A stretch of 25,183 bases of DNA. It comes from a virus. Below, piece after piece: positions 1 to 8,099 of the stretch. Under the pieces are notes generated by a model, which did not search any database, was not told where the DNA came from, and saw only the letters and a list, made by a program, of their open reading frames with translations. A program made the translations under genes and the position numbers. The DNA lies in the IMG/VR virus record IMGVR_UViG_3300044974_000105, positions 1 through 25,183 of that record, one strand, 5' to 3'. Positions within the stretch are counted from its first letter, which is position 1. Every line of letters starts with the position of its first letter.

Positions 1-2
1 GA

Positions 3-167
3 AAAAAATGGGGTTTGTATCAATCAATTTACGCAGCAGCTCAAGGGGATATTCTCCGATTCAATTCAGTTACCAAACTACCGATCACAACTTTAATGAC
101 TTGGTTAATGTTTGAAAAGGAAAAAACAGAAATAGAAATTAAAAACATAAGAAAAAATGGTGTATAG
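3..167 (+). CDS. 3' end of a small phage protein, possibly a tail assembly chaperone
   Basis: The window opens inside a reading frame (codons in phase with base 3) that runs to a TAG at 165-167. About 54 residues are visible. They are a hydrophobic/aromatic stretch (KWGLYQSIYAAAQGDILRFN), then a helical segment (LMTWLMFEKEKTEIE) and a basic end. The pattern WG-x-Y, then GDI, then 'TWL-FEKEK' resembles small tail-assembly-chaperone-like proteins upstream of tail genes, but this is recognition from memory and not firm. The frame overlaps the next start (157) by 11 bases, as usual for a translationally coupled operon. I saw no convincing slippery heptamer for a chaperone frameshift. Most of the protein lies outside the window. 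Confidence 0.5.
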   Translation, partial: KKWGLYQSIYAAAQGDILRFNSVTKLPITTLMTWLMFEKEKTEIEIKNIRKNGV

Positions 168-582
168 AATTATTAGAGAAATCAAAGAAGCGTTATTAGA
201 AGAACCTTTTGTAAACACGGTTACCGAAGGTGATATATTCGCAGTTGATTTAAACAAACAAACAATGTTTCCTTTGAGTCACATTATTATTAATCAAGCA
301 ACGCATCAAGGCAATGTGTTATCTTTTAATATTACAATGTTGTTAATGGATATTATCGATCAAAAAGAAGAAGTAGATAATAAGGTTGATATTTGGAATA
401 CTCAAATGTTAGTAGGCACAAGAGTTTTAAATAGATTGAATCGTGGTGATTTGCGTAGTGACTTTTGGGAGTTAACAGGCACTCCTACGTTTGAGCCTTT
501 TACCGAACGATTTGAAAACGATTTAGCGGGTTGGGCGGTTACGTTTGATGTATTAGTTAGAAACAATATTACTATTTGCTAA
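157..582 (+). CDS. Tail completion/terminator-like protein (tentative)
   Basis: 141 aa, starting inside the preceding gene and ending directly against the next ATG (583). The sequence starts with an amphipathic helix (MVYRIIREIKEALLEEPFVN), then a beta-rich middle and a C-terminal 'DVLVRNNITIC' strand. Size, helix-plus-beta layout and position before an HK97 gp10-like protein fit the tail terminator/tail-to-head joining class of siphophages. No motif proves this. The start at 157 is chosen because it gives the full N-terminal helix and there is no longer in-frame option without running deep into the previous gene. What is seen is a conserved-looking small structural protein; the function is inferred from its neighbours. 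Confidence 0.6.
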   Translation: MVYRIIREIKEALLEEPFVNTVTEGDIFAVDLNKQTMFPLSHIIINQATHQGNVLSFNITMLLMDIIDQKEEVDNKVDIWNTQMLVGTRVLNRLNRGDLRSDFWELTGTPTFEPFTERFENDLAGWAVTFDVLVRNNITIC

Positions 583-1089
583 ATGCAAAATAAAGAACAA
601 ACATATAAATATCTAAACGACTTTGCTAAATATGTTATTCAGCAGAGTAGAAGCAATTTATCTAAAAGCGGAAAGACAAACACAAAAGCATTATACAATA
701 GTTTAGATGCTGATATTGAAGTAAGCGCTAATAGTTTTAGAATGACTTTCTTGATGGAAGATTACGGGATGTTTCAAGATCAAGGTGTAAGTGGTACAAA
801 AAAGAAATACAATACTCCGTTTAGCTATAAAAGTAAACGACCACCTATAAAACCTATTGAAGATTGGGTAACAAAACGTAGATTTCAATTTAGAAAAGAG
901 AATGGAAAGTTTATGTCTTATAAGTCAACTGCTTTTTTAATTACACGTGGAATATTTAAAAACGGAATTAAGCCAAGTTTATTTTTTACAAAACCATTTG
1001 AAAAAGCATTTGAACGTTTACCTGATGAATTAGTTGAAGCCTATGGTTTAGATATAGAACAATTTTTAAAATATACAATTACAAAATAA
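583..1089 (+). CDS. Neck / head-tail joining protein, HK97 gp10-like (tentative)
   Basis: 168 aa. The N-terminal third is helical (LNDFAKYVIQQSRSNL). The middle carries 'MFQDQGVSGTKKKYNTPF', and the C-terminal part has 'ITRGIFKNGIKPSLFFTKPF', followed by a helix. A 'rGi...psl/pF...aF' ending after an 'f.d.Gv.Gt' segment is typical of HK97 gp10-type joining proteins and their relatives. The gene abuts the upstream stop and its own stop shares a base with the next start (TAATG at 1087-1091), so it is part of one coupled tail operon. It is probably a virion joining protein at the head-tail interface. Assignment rests on pattern and context, not on a diagnostic residue. Confidence 0.55.
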   Translation: MQNKEQTYKYLNDFAKYVIQQSRSNLSKSGKTNTKALYNSLDADIEVSANSFRMTFLMEDYGMFQDQGVSGTKKKYNTPFSYKSKRPPIKPIEDWVTKRRFQFRKENGKFMSYKSTAFLITRGIFKNGIKPSLFFTKPFEKAFERLPDELVEAYGLDIEQFLKYTITK

Positions 1090-2063
1090 TGAAGAAAATA
1101 TTTATCAGAAGCCCTTACTTTATCGAAGTAGACGAAGCAGGACAATTAACAGGAAAACTTGAAATATTTATTTGGAACAAAGGAACTACAGAACCTACAA
1201 CTCCAAATTATACTTTGACTAAAAATGTACCAAGTGCAAACCAAAACAAATTAGCTTGGAATGTAGCAAACTATGCAAGTGAATTTATCAAACCTATTTC
1301 ACCTGTAGTTGTTAGTGTACCTACTGAAGAAAATGTAAATACTTGGTGTTATATGCGAGTAATTTCTTATTCAGACGATGTAGAAGTTGTAGACGAAACA
1401 TTTATTTGTTTAAACGGATATACTAATTATTCAATAGGTTATAATCAATATAACGATTATTTTGTAAAACCTTTAGTTAACCCTGCTATTACTTTTCAAA
1501 AATGGGCTTCGGTTGTACCTTATGTAAATGTGTTTTATGAAGCGGGAACTTATGATATAATAGGCTATGGTACTTTAACAGTTGCTAATGATACTATGTA
1601 TAAAATACCTTTAACTGCAAATGTTAATGGGGACGATTACTTTGAGTTTAAATCAGAAATAATTTGTGAACCTAAATACACACCTGTTATTTGTACGTTT
1701 GTAAATCGTTTTGGTGGTTGGCAATTCTTAACGTTTTTTAAAGCGTCTACGGAAGCAATAGAAACAGAATTTAAAGAATTTAATATGTTACCTTCAAGTA
1801 TAGATTATAATGTCTTACAAGGGCAAAGAAAGCGTTTTAATCATCAAGGTAAACAATCAATAAAATGTAATACAGGTTGGGTTGATGAAAATTACTTTGA
1901 GTTGATTCAAGATTTGCTTTTAAGTGAAACTGTTTTATTAGGTGGTAAACCTGCAGTAGTAAAAAGCAAGACAAGCGAAAAGAAAACAAGTTTAAACAAT
2001 AAGGTTATCAATTACGAAATAGAATTTGAATACAACTTCGGACTAATTAACGATGTAATATAA
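1089..2063 (+). CDS. Phage tail structural protein, 324 aa
   Basis: 324 aa, rich in aromatic residues and predicted beta strands, with no signal peptide or membrane segment. The C-terminal half holds the most distinctive stretches: 'CTFVNRFGGWQFLTFFKAS' (about residues 201-219), 'CNTGWVDENYFELIQDLLLS' further on, and a closing strand 'INYEIEFEYNFG'. I recognise this layout from uncharacterised tail proteins of Bacteroidota phages, where it sits next to a larger tail-tip-like protein, as here. A role in the distal tail or baseplate is inferred. It starts in a TAATG overlap with the preceding gene and ends directly before the 784-aa gene. Confidence 0.6.
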   Translation: MKKIFIRSPYFIEVDEAGQLTGKLEIFIWNKGTTEPTTPNYTLTKNVPSANQNKLAWNVANYASEFIKPISPVVVSVPTEENVNTWCYMRVISYSDDVEVVDETFICLNGYTNYSIGYNQYNDYFVKPLVNPAITFQKWASVVPYVNVFYEAGTYDIIGYGTLTVANDTMYKIPLTANVNGDDYFEFKSEIICEPKYTPVICTFVNRFGGWQFLTFFKASTEAIETEFKEFNMLPSSIDYNVLQGQRKRFNHQGKQSIKCNTGWVDENYFELIQDLLLSETVLLGGKPAVVKSKTSEKKTSLNNKVINYEIEFEYNFGLINDVI

Positions 2064-4418
2064 ATGGAAGTAGCTTTATTTATTAAAACTCCTAAATATC
2101 AGAACGCAGATGTTGCTACGTTAACCAACTTTATAAATAGAGTTGAAGCTGATGGTGGTACATTTGAAGCAGGTAGTTGTTTAACAAGTACAATAGAATC
2201 TTTAGGCAGTAGCTTTGCAGAATTAAATACTTACAATCGTATTGAATTATTTGAAGATGAAAAAATATCTGTTACTTCGTCGATTCAAAATATTAGCGAT
2301 ATTTCAAAAATATTTACTGACTACTCGCAAAGTTTTACTATTCCTGCAAGTGCAAACAATAACGAAATATTTAAACATTGGTACGAGAATAGTTTAGACA
2401 ATGCTTTTGACCAACGCATAAGATATAGTGGTTATATTGAAATCGACACACAAACTTTTCGTATTGGTAGATGGCAATTAGAGGGAGCTACTATTAAGAA
2501 TAACAGAGTAGAGGATTATAAGCTAACTTTCTATGGAGAATTAAAGAGTTTAATAGATAAGTTCGGTGATGAGAAATTACAGGATGTAAAAGAGTTAAAT
2601 GATTACACGATTTCGTATAGTGGTGACTTAGTACAAGATTTAGTTACAAATGCCTTATCTGCCTCACAAACTGATGTATTATTTCCTTTGATTAGTTCAA
2701 AACGTACTTGGAATTCAGCAGACCCTGAAGCACCTACATCGAGTAGTTATCCGATAGTTTATAATGAGTTATTCCCTGCAATAAAATTGCCTTTAATACT
2801 TAATGCTTTTGAAACAAGATACAATGTAAACTTTAATGGTGTATTTTTAAACGATGAACGTTTTACAAAAGCATATTTGTGGCTTAAGAATAACGAAGCT
2901 GAAACGTACACAATGACAACTGCTGAACGTAAAATTGAAATACAAGTTACTGAAAATGATGGTAACTTTTACGCTGATGCTACAAACAATACAGTTACTG
3001 CAGTAGGATTTGAAGATAGTGGAACATTTACTGTTAACGTTACAAGTGCTACACCATTTGATATGACATTAATAGTTTATAAAAATAATGTATTCTTTGG
3101 TTCTGTTCAAGGTGTTACTGATTCAATAAGCTATACTTTAGGAACACAAACAGGTGCAGGAGTTTTTTCTTTTGCAATTAAAAAAGCATTTAGTGCTTCT
3201 ACTCCTACTTTTAACTATACTTATACTGCTAATAAATTTATTGTAAGTAACCCAATTCAACCTACCGATGGATTAATAACTACTTTTAGTGATAGTGGTT
3301 CTATACTTATGAATAACTTAATGGATTTATCATTTATTGCACCTGATATGAAAGTAAGTGATTTCTTTTCAGGTATGTTAAAAATGTTTAACTTAACTTG
3401 TTATAGCGAAGATGGTGTAAACTTTACTATTGAGCAATTAGAAAATTGGTATTTTTTAGGAAAAATAAAAGATTTTAGCGGATATACAACTACTGATTTT
3501 CAATTTGACAGAGTAAAACCATACAAGAAAATAGATTTTAAATACCAAAAAAATGAGAGTGTTTTAAATAGAACTTTCTATGACAGAAATGCTCGTGAAT
3601 ATGGTGATTTAAATTATTCTTTCTTTAACGACGGTGGTGATTACACAATACAGTTACCATTTGAGAATTTATTATTTAATAATTGGAATAATACAATATC
3701 AACTACTTCTTTACCTCAAGTAGGATATGCGTTTAAACCTGATTTAAAACCATTTAAACCTAAAGGAGTTATTTTATATTTTACAGGTGGACAAACGTTT
3801 GATGTTGATTGGTACTTTAGTGATGGTATAAACACTCCTATTAGTTTTAATTACGCAAATGTATTCGGAGCTGATGTTAATGTAAATAGAAACCAAACTA
3901 ACACATTGAATTGGGGAGTTGAAGTTAGTACTGTATATTTTGAAAATGTTTACAGAACTTTATTTTCTAATTATTATTTAGATTACTTAAATAACCTTTA
4001 TAGTTTAAAATCAAGATTGGTAAAAGTTAAAATGCGTTTGCCTTATTTAGAGTTATTGAATTTAAAATTAAACGACAGAATTGTAATACGTGATAAAAGA
4101 TACATTATAAACCAATTTACAACTGATTTAACAACGTTTGAAAGTGACTTTGAATTAATACAAGATTTTAGAAGTATTAATTATAATAATAGTACAATAA
4201 GAACAACTGACAATTCAGTTCAAATTTTACGTTTTAATACTACATCAATTAACCCGCTAATTTGGACAATAGAATCTGATCCTGAGGGATTAATAACAAC
4301 GTTAACAAATGGGGATACCTACGTTGATGTGCAAATAAAAGCAAATATAGGCCCCGAACGTATTGCAACAATAGTTAGTAATTTAGATGATAGAATAATA
4401 ATAGTACAGGATGCTTAA
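2064..4418 (+). CDS. Large tail protein (tail-tip/hub candidate), 784 aa
   Basis: 784 aa, beta-rich, starting with no gap after the 324-aa gene. Residues 23-40 hold the motif FINRVEADGGTFEAGSCL, which recurs in the small protein at 13425. From about residue 75 comes 'IQNISDISKIFTDYSQSFTI' and later 'FRIGRWQLEGATIKNN', a pattern I associate with Bacteroidota phage tail-tip or baseplate hub-like proteins. The centre has Thr/Ser-rich beta repeats. The C-terminal section (about 645-700, 'LPYLELLNLKLNDRIVIRDK') looks like the hub-domain 'L.L.d.i.i.d..Y.I' pattern, and a short Ig-like tail follows. Its stop overlaps the start of a 47-aa gene. Likely a virion tail component; the precise role is inferred. 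Confidence 0.6.
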   Translation: MEVALFIKTPKYQNADVATLTNFINRVEADGGTFEAGSCLTSTIESLGSSFAELNTYNRIELFEDEKISVTSSIQNISDISKIFTDYSQSFTIPASANNNEIFKHWYENSLDNAFDQRIRYSGYIEIDTQTFRIGRWQLEGATIKNNRVEDYKLTFYGELKSLIDKFGDEKLQDVKELNDYTISYSGDLVQDLVTNALSASQTDVLFPLISSKRTWNSADPEAPTSSSYPIVYNELFPAIKLPLILNAFETRYNVNFNGVFLNDERFTKAYLWLKNNEAETYTMTTAERKIEIQVTENDGNFYADATNNTVTAVGFEDSGTFTVNVTSATPFDMTLIVYKNNVFFGSVQGVTDSISYTLGTQTGAGVFSFAIKKAFSASTPTFNYTYTANKFIVSNPIQPTDGLITTFSDSGSILMNNLMDLSFIAPDMKVSDFFSGMLKMFNLTCYSEDGVNFTIEQLENWYFLGKIKDFSGYTTTDFQFDRVKPYKKIDFKYQKNESVLNRTFYDRNAREYGDLNYSFFNDGGDYTIQLPFENLLFNNWNNTISTTSLPQVGYAFKPDLKPFKPKGVILYFTGGQTFDVDWYFSDGINTPISFNYANVFGADVNVNRNQTNTLNWGVEVSTVYFENVYRTLFSNYYLDYLNNLYSLKSRLVKVKMRLPYLELLNLKLNDRIVIRDKRYIINQFTTDLTTFESDFELIQDFRSINYNNSTIRTTDNSVQILRFNTTSINPLIWTIESDPEGLITTLTNGDTYVDVQIKANIGPERIATIVSNLDDRIIIVQDA

Positions 4419-4554
4419 ACTTATATTAGAAATGCTACCATTGTTAAACGAACAAGATAGCGAAGCGATTGCAATAGCAAAAGGAAAATACAAGATGCCC
4501 GAAAACTTTAAAGAATTAAAACAAACAATAAAATGGCAATTAAGAAAACAATAG
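4411..4554 (+). CDS. Small overlapping tail-operon protein, 47 aa
   Basis: A 47-codon frame beginning MLKLILEMLPLLNEQDSEAI and ending KWQLRKQ. It starts 8 bases before the end of the 784-aa gene and stops 22 bases inside the tape measure gene, bridging the two with overlap at both ends. Without it there would be a gap of about 114 bases between two otherwise tightly coupled genes. This spacing is the main support, together with a plausible soluble helical composition (hydrophobic N-terminal helix, basic C-terminus). Function is unknown; being just upstream of the tape measure, a tail-assembly helper is conceivable but unproven. Confidence 0.6.
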   Translation: MLKLILEMLPLLNEQDSEAIAIAKGKYKMPENFKELKQTIKWQLRKQ

Positions 4555-6563
4555 AAATTGATGTAAATGCATCTGACGCTGAAAAAGACGTAAAAAAATT
4601 AACGGGCCAATTTGAAGATTTAGGCAAAGCTGCTTCCAAGTCTATTAACAACATTGAGAAAGCTACAGAAGATACTGAAAAATCTACCAAGTCATTAGCA
4701 GATGGTTTTAAAGGCGTAGGTTTAGCTATTAAAGCTATGGGTATTGGTTTGATCATTGGTGCATTAAGTACTTTAAAAGAAGTATTTATGGGCAATCAAA
4801 AGGTTGCTGATACTTTTGCAGTTGTGATGGGTACTGTGTCAAATATCTTTTCACAAGTTACGAACATAATTGTTTCAATGGTTGAAAAAGTTGGTAGTGC
4901 TACAAATGGTTTTGAAGGTTTAAAAAAGACAATAGGTGGTTTATTAACTTTAGGTTTAACACCTTTAAAATTAGCATTTTACGGAATTAAATTAACTATC
5001 GATGAAGTTCGTTTAGCTTGGGAAGAATCTTTGTTTGGTGATAAAGATCCAAAAACAATTAAGAAACTTACTGAGCGTATAAATGAAACTAAAGGTAGTT
5101 TAAAAGAAGTAGGAACTGATGCGGTTGCCGCAGGTAAACAAGTTGCTAATAACATCGGTAAAGCAGTTAGCGAAGTAGGTGCAGTTATTGAAGGTAGCGT
5201 TGATGGTATTTCTAAAATATCAGTATCAGGTGCTATTGCCCAAGCTAAAGCAAATGTGCAATTACAAAACACTGCAAAATTAGCTGAAGCAAATCAAGCA
5301 CGTTTAGTTGAACAATACGATAGACAAGCTGAGAAGTTGCGACAAGTTCGTGATGAAGAACGTAATAGTGTTGAAGATAGAATTAAAGCTAATAATCAAT
5401 TAAAAGATGTATTAGAAAATCAACAAAAAGCTATGTTAAGACAAGCTGATGCACAGATAGCTGCTGCACGTTCTACTTTATCACAAAATAACAATATTGA
5501 AAATCAAGTAGCATTAACAACTGCTTTAGGTAATCGTGAAGGAGTTTTAGCTCAAATTGAAGGTTTGCGTTCTGAACAAAAAGCAAATGATTTAGCTTTA
5601 AATAAAGAACTTATTGATTTAACTAAAACCAAACAAGAAGCTGAAACACAATTAGCAATCAATGAGGCTAACTTTAATGCAGAACGAATTAAAAATGAAG
5701 AAGCACAATTACAAGCTAAAAAAGATGCGTTAGAACAAAACAAAATAATTGAATTAAAAAATTTACAAAATGTTATAGATTCTGCAAATGCAGGTACACA
5801 AGCCAAAGTGGATGCTGAAAATACATACGCATTAAAGAAACAAGAATTAGACCAACAAATATTATTAGCTGAAGATGCTATTGCTGAATTTAAAAGAACA
5901 AAAGCAATAGAAAACCAACAACTATTAATAGACGACGAAGCATTAAGTTTTGAAACTAAAAGAAACGCTTTAATAGAACAAGAACGTTTATTGTTAGAAG
6001 ATAAATCATTAAGTGAAGCACAAAGAACAACTATTGAAAAACAATATTCTGATGCAAGGATACAAATTGGTGAATTAGAAAAACAAGCTAAACAAGCGCA
6101 ATTAGAAGGTATAGGTAATGCTTTGCAAAATATGAGCGCATTGGCAGGTGAAAGTACAACTGCAGGAAAGGCTTTTGCAGTAGCATCAACTGCTATTTCA
6201 ACTTATAGTACAGCACAAAAGGCTTATGAATCAGCGTTTTTGCCTGTTCCAACTGTAGCATCCCCTGCTTTAGGTGCTGTTTATGCAGGTATTGCTGTAG
6301 CAGGTGGTTTAATGAATATTAAAAAAATATTATCTGTAAAGACTCCAAAAGGTGGTGGTGGTGGTTCTGCACCTTCAATAAGTGGCGCAGGTGGTGGTGC
6401 AGCTGCAGCTCCAAGTTTTAATGTTGTAGGCAATAGCGGAGTTAATCAAATTGCACAAACGTTAGGCGCTCAACAACCCGTTCAAGCGTATGTAGTTGCT
6501 AACAACGTAACCACTCAGCAGGCTTTAGATAGATCTATTGTAAGAAACGCAAGTATTGGATAA
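4533..6563 (+). CDS. Tail tape measure protein
   Basis: 676 aa, the longest helical protein in the window, and expected to set tail length. Residues about 1-65 are helical and charged. A hydrophobic segment follows at about 67-90 (AIKAMGIGLIIGALSTLKEV), with further hydrophobic helices to about 160. A very long Gln/Glu/Lys/Ala-rich coiled-coil stretch runs from about 240 to 530, and then a small-residue segment (about 545-605). The C-terminus has a glycine-rich linker (PKGGGGGS) and 'QPVQAYVVANNVTTQQALDR'. This end is the tape-measure signature I know from Bacteroidota siphophages. The start overlaps the 47-aa gene. A 16-bp palindrome lies just after the stop. Minus-strand open frames here are shadows. 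Confidence 0.85.
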   Translation: MAIKKTIEIDVNASDAEKDVKKLTGQFEDLGKAASKSINNIEKATEDTEKSTKSLADGFKGVGLAIKAMGIGLIIGALSTLKEVFMGNQKVADTFAVVMGTVSNIFSQVTNIIVSMVEKVGSATNGFEGLKKTIGGLLTLGLTPLKLAFYGIKLTIDEVRLAWEESLFGDKDPKTIKKLTERINETKGSLKEVGTDAVAAGKQVANNIGKAVSEVGAVIEGSVDGISKISVSGAIAQAKANVQLQNTAKLAEANQARLVEQYDRQAEKLRQVRDEERNSVEDRIKANNQLKDVLENQQKAMLRQADAQIAAARSTLSQNNNIENQVALTTALGNREGVLAQIEGLRSEQKANDLALNKELIDLTKTKQEAETQLAINEANFNAERIKNEEAQLQAKKDALEQNKIIELKNLQNVIDSANAGTQAKVDAENTYALKKQELDQQILLAEDAIAEFKRTKAIENQQLLIDDEALSFETKRNALIEQERLLLEDKSLSEAQRTTIEKQYSDARIQIGELEKQAKQAQLEGIGNALQNMSALAGESTTAGKAFAVASTAISTYSTAQKAYESAFLPVPTVASPALGAVYAGIAVAGGLMNIKKILSVKTPKGGGGGSAPSISGAGGGAAAAPSFNVVGNSGVNQIAQTLGAQQPVQAYVVANNVTTQQALDRSIVRNASIG

Positions 6564-6565
6564 TA

Positions 6566-6581
6566 TAAACAAATTTGTTTA
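6566..6581. promoter_or_regulatory. 16-bp perfect palindrome between tail and head blocks
   Basis: TAAACAAATTTGTTTA is perfectly self-complementary and begins 3 bases after the tape measure stop codon. It has no loop and no T-tract, so it is a poor terminator and looks more like a dimeric-protein operator or a chance AT-rich palindrome. It sits at the boundary where the head-gene block (protease onward) begins, in a 62-base intergenic gap, one of the few sizeable gaps in the structural half. Confidence 0.35.
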
Positions 6582-6625
6582 CAAAAAAACAATTTAATTA
6601 AAACTTAATTTTTAAAATAAAACAA

Positions 6626-7219
6626 ATGAATCTAATAGAATTAATTATAGACGACAAAGAAGAAATGCAAGGTGTAGAAGCTATTAGCGTAGTTGAATCA
6701 CCTGCTATTGAATCCGATTTTGTAGCGTTAAAATCTGAAGAAATTAAACTTGCTGAAATAAATAAAGAGAAACGTATTTTAATGGGTGCGGTTTTAATTC
6801 CTGAAAAGCCAATTTACCGAAGAAATGGCGAAGATGAATACTATATATATTTTTCAAAAGATACTGTTGTAAAAGCGTCTCAATTGTTTTTAAAGAATGG
6901 CAATCAAGGCAATTCAACATTAGAGCATTCAAAAGTTATTGAAGGTTTAACAGTTGTTGAATCTTGGATAGTTGAAGATTTAACTAAAGATAAAAGTGCG
7001 TTATATAATTTAAATGTTCCGCTTGGTACTTGGATGGCAAGTATAAAAGTAGACAATGACGAAATTTGGAACGACTACGTTAAAACAGGCAAGGTAAAAG
7101 GTTTTAGTTTAGAAGGACATTTTGCTGACCAATTAGAAAAGAAAAAAGAATTAAGCAAAGTACTTACTGAAGAAGAAGAACTAATTGAAAAAATTAAACA
7201 AATTTTAAATAACGTTTAA
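6626..7219 (+). CDS. Head maturation protease, XkdF-like (Peptidase S78 family type)
   Basis: 197 aa. The core reads 'ILMGAVLIPEKPIYR' (residues 51-65), 'EYYIYFSKDTV' (71-81), 'STLEHSKVIEGLTVVESWIV' (97-116), 'PLGTWMASIKVDNDEIW' (132-148) and 'GKVKGFSLEGHF' (155-166). This is the pattern of the XkdF-type phage serine protease group. H101 and S161 are the probable catalytic His and Ser, inferred from the family. The C-terminal 25 residues are a charged helix. The enzyme would cleave scaffold and/or capsid precursors during prohead maturation, which fits its position upstream of the scaffold-like and capsid genes. It ends in TAATG with the next gene. Its leader (6590-6625) is very A/T-rich with no Shine-Dalgarno. 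Confidence 0.8.
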   Translation: MNLIELIIDDKEEMQGVEAISVVESPAIESDFVALKSEEIKLAEINKEKRILMGAVLIPEKPIYRRNGEDEYYIYFSKDTVVKASQLFLKNGNQGNSTLEHSKVIEGLTVVESWIVEDLTKDKSALYNLNVPLGTWMASIKVDNDEIWNDYVKTGKVKGFSLEGHFADQLEKKKELSKVLTEEEELIEKIKQILNNV

Positions 7220-7848
7220 TGGCTACAACGAATAATACCGCTTATAAAGTTCACGTTCAAGAAACAACTCAAACCGAAGTCGATAATGTAAATATCGAAC
7301 AAGGTGCTATGCTTGTAACCGATGAAGCATTATTTATGGGTTTTAATGGCGAACAAGTTAGAGTATATCCACCTCAATCGGGAAATATGGGTTTAGGTTG
7401 GGCAAGATATGATGATACACAATATACAAATGCTTCACCTTTTACTTTTACTACAACTGCTTTTACAGTTCCAAACAATAAAGGTTTTGTAATTGACACA
7501 AATATAAATTCTGCAATAGATTATTATTCAGGAAATAAATTAAGAGCAGAGTTTGAAAACGATGTATATATAGTTACAATAGCATTTAAAGCACAAATAA
7601 GCAACGCAAACGGACACGTTGATATTTATCTTGAAGGTGGCAATGGAACGCCTTACGATAGGGTACGTGATACAATTACTTTTCCAAAAGGAAACAACGT
7701 TGAACATACCTACGCAAAAACTTTTCAATACTATGCTGATTCAGACGTAGTAACAAATGGTTTAAGCGTTAAAATCAAAGCAAGTCATTCAGGAAATATA
7801 CACGATGTAATATATTTTATTCAAAGAACACAAAACAATAAATACTAA
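7219..7848 (+). CDS. Beta-rich virion-associated protein, 209 aa (possible decoration protein)
   Basis: 209 aa, no membrane segments. The N-terminal 60 residues are polar. The C-terminal 150 residues look like a jelly-roll domain: alternating strands including 'ENDVYIVTIAFKAQIS', 'NGHVDIYLEGG', 'DTITFPKGN', 'HTYAKTFQYYADSDVV' and a final 'IHDVIYFIQRT'. The gene lies in the head block between the protease and the scaffold/capsid genes, so a capsid decoration or virion surface role is a reasonable inference; a small fiber-tip protein is an alternative. It starts in the TAATG overlap with the protease gene and is followed after one base by the Cys-rich peptide gene. Confidence 0.6.
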   Translation: MATTNNTAYKVHVQETTQTEVDNVNIEQGAMLVTDEALFMGFNGEQVRVYPPQSGNMGLGWARYDDTQYTNASPFTFTTTAFTVPNNKGFVIDTNINSAIDYYSGNKLRAEFENDVYIVTIAFKAQISNANGHVDIYLEGGNGTPYDRVRDTITFPKGNNVEHTYAKTFQYYADSDVVTNGLSVKIKASHSGNIHDVIYFIQRTQNNKY

Positions 7849-7849
7849 T

Positions 7850-8047
7850 ATGAGCAAACAAACTAAAAGCAGAACAAGCCCAAAGGGCGGAAACAGAGGT
7901 TGTCTATGTGCGGACAGTACCTACAGTAAAGAATGTTGCAATGGTGATTTACAAAATCAAGGAATTGGTGCTACACTTTCACAAGGTGGTGAATCATTAA
8001 TTAACAATGTTAACGAGCCAAGAACTATCGTAAGAGTTAGTAACTAA
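7850..8047 (+). CDS. Small Cys-rich conserved phage protein, 65 aa
   Basis: 65 aa. A basic N-terminus (SKQTKSRTSPKGGNRG) leads into a four-cysteine segment, 'CLCADSTYSKECCNGDLQNQ' at residues 18-37 (C18, C20, C29, C30). A polar tail follows that ends 'EPRTIVRVSN'. C-x-C plus C-C within 13 residues could bind a metal or form disulfides. I believe this segment recurs in other Bacteroidota phage head regions, but I cannot name a family. One base separates it from the upstream gene, so it belongs to the head operon. Function unknown. Confidence 0.6.
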   Translation: MSKQTKSRTSPKGGNRGCLCADSTYSKECCNGDLQNQGIGATLSQGGESLINNVNEPRTIVRVSN

Positions 8048-8099
8048 TTGTTAAAAATATAACAAAACTTTATAATATTAATTTTAAAACAAAAAACGA

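Noticed and set aside
3-167. Programmed frameshift joining the partial first gene to an extended product, as in classical tail chaperones
   Set aside because: The A-rich stretch near 118-130 has no heptamer with the correct phase, and the alternative frame meets stops quickly.
4508-4795. 95-aa open frame on the minus strand, and similar ones at 4979-5272, 5552-5806 and 9121-9378
   Set aside because: All are opposite confirmed coding regions (tape measure, capsid) and show no start context or conserved motif; they are antisense shadows.
6571-6577. AAATTTG in the palindrome as a -7 promoter box
   Set aside because: The preceding bases do not give the TA of TAnnTTTG, and no TTG stands at the expected distance upstream.
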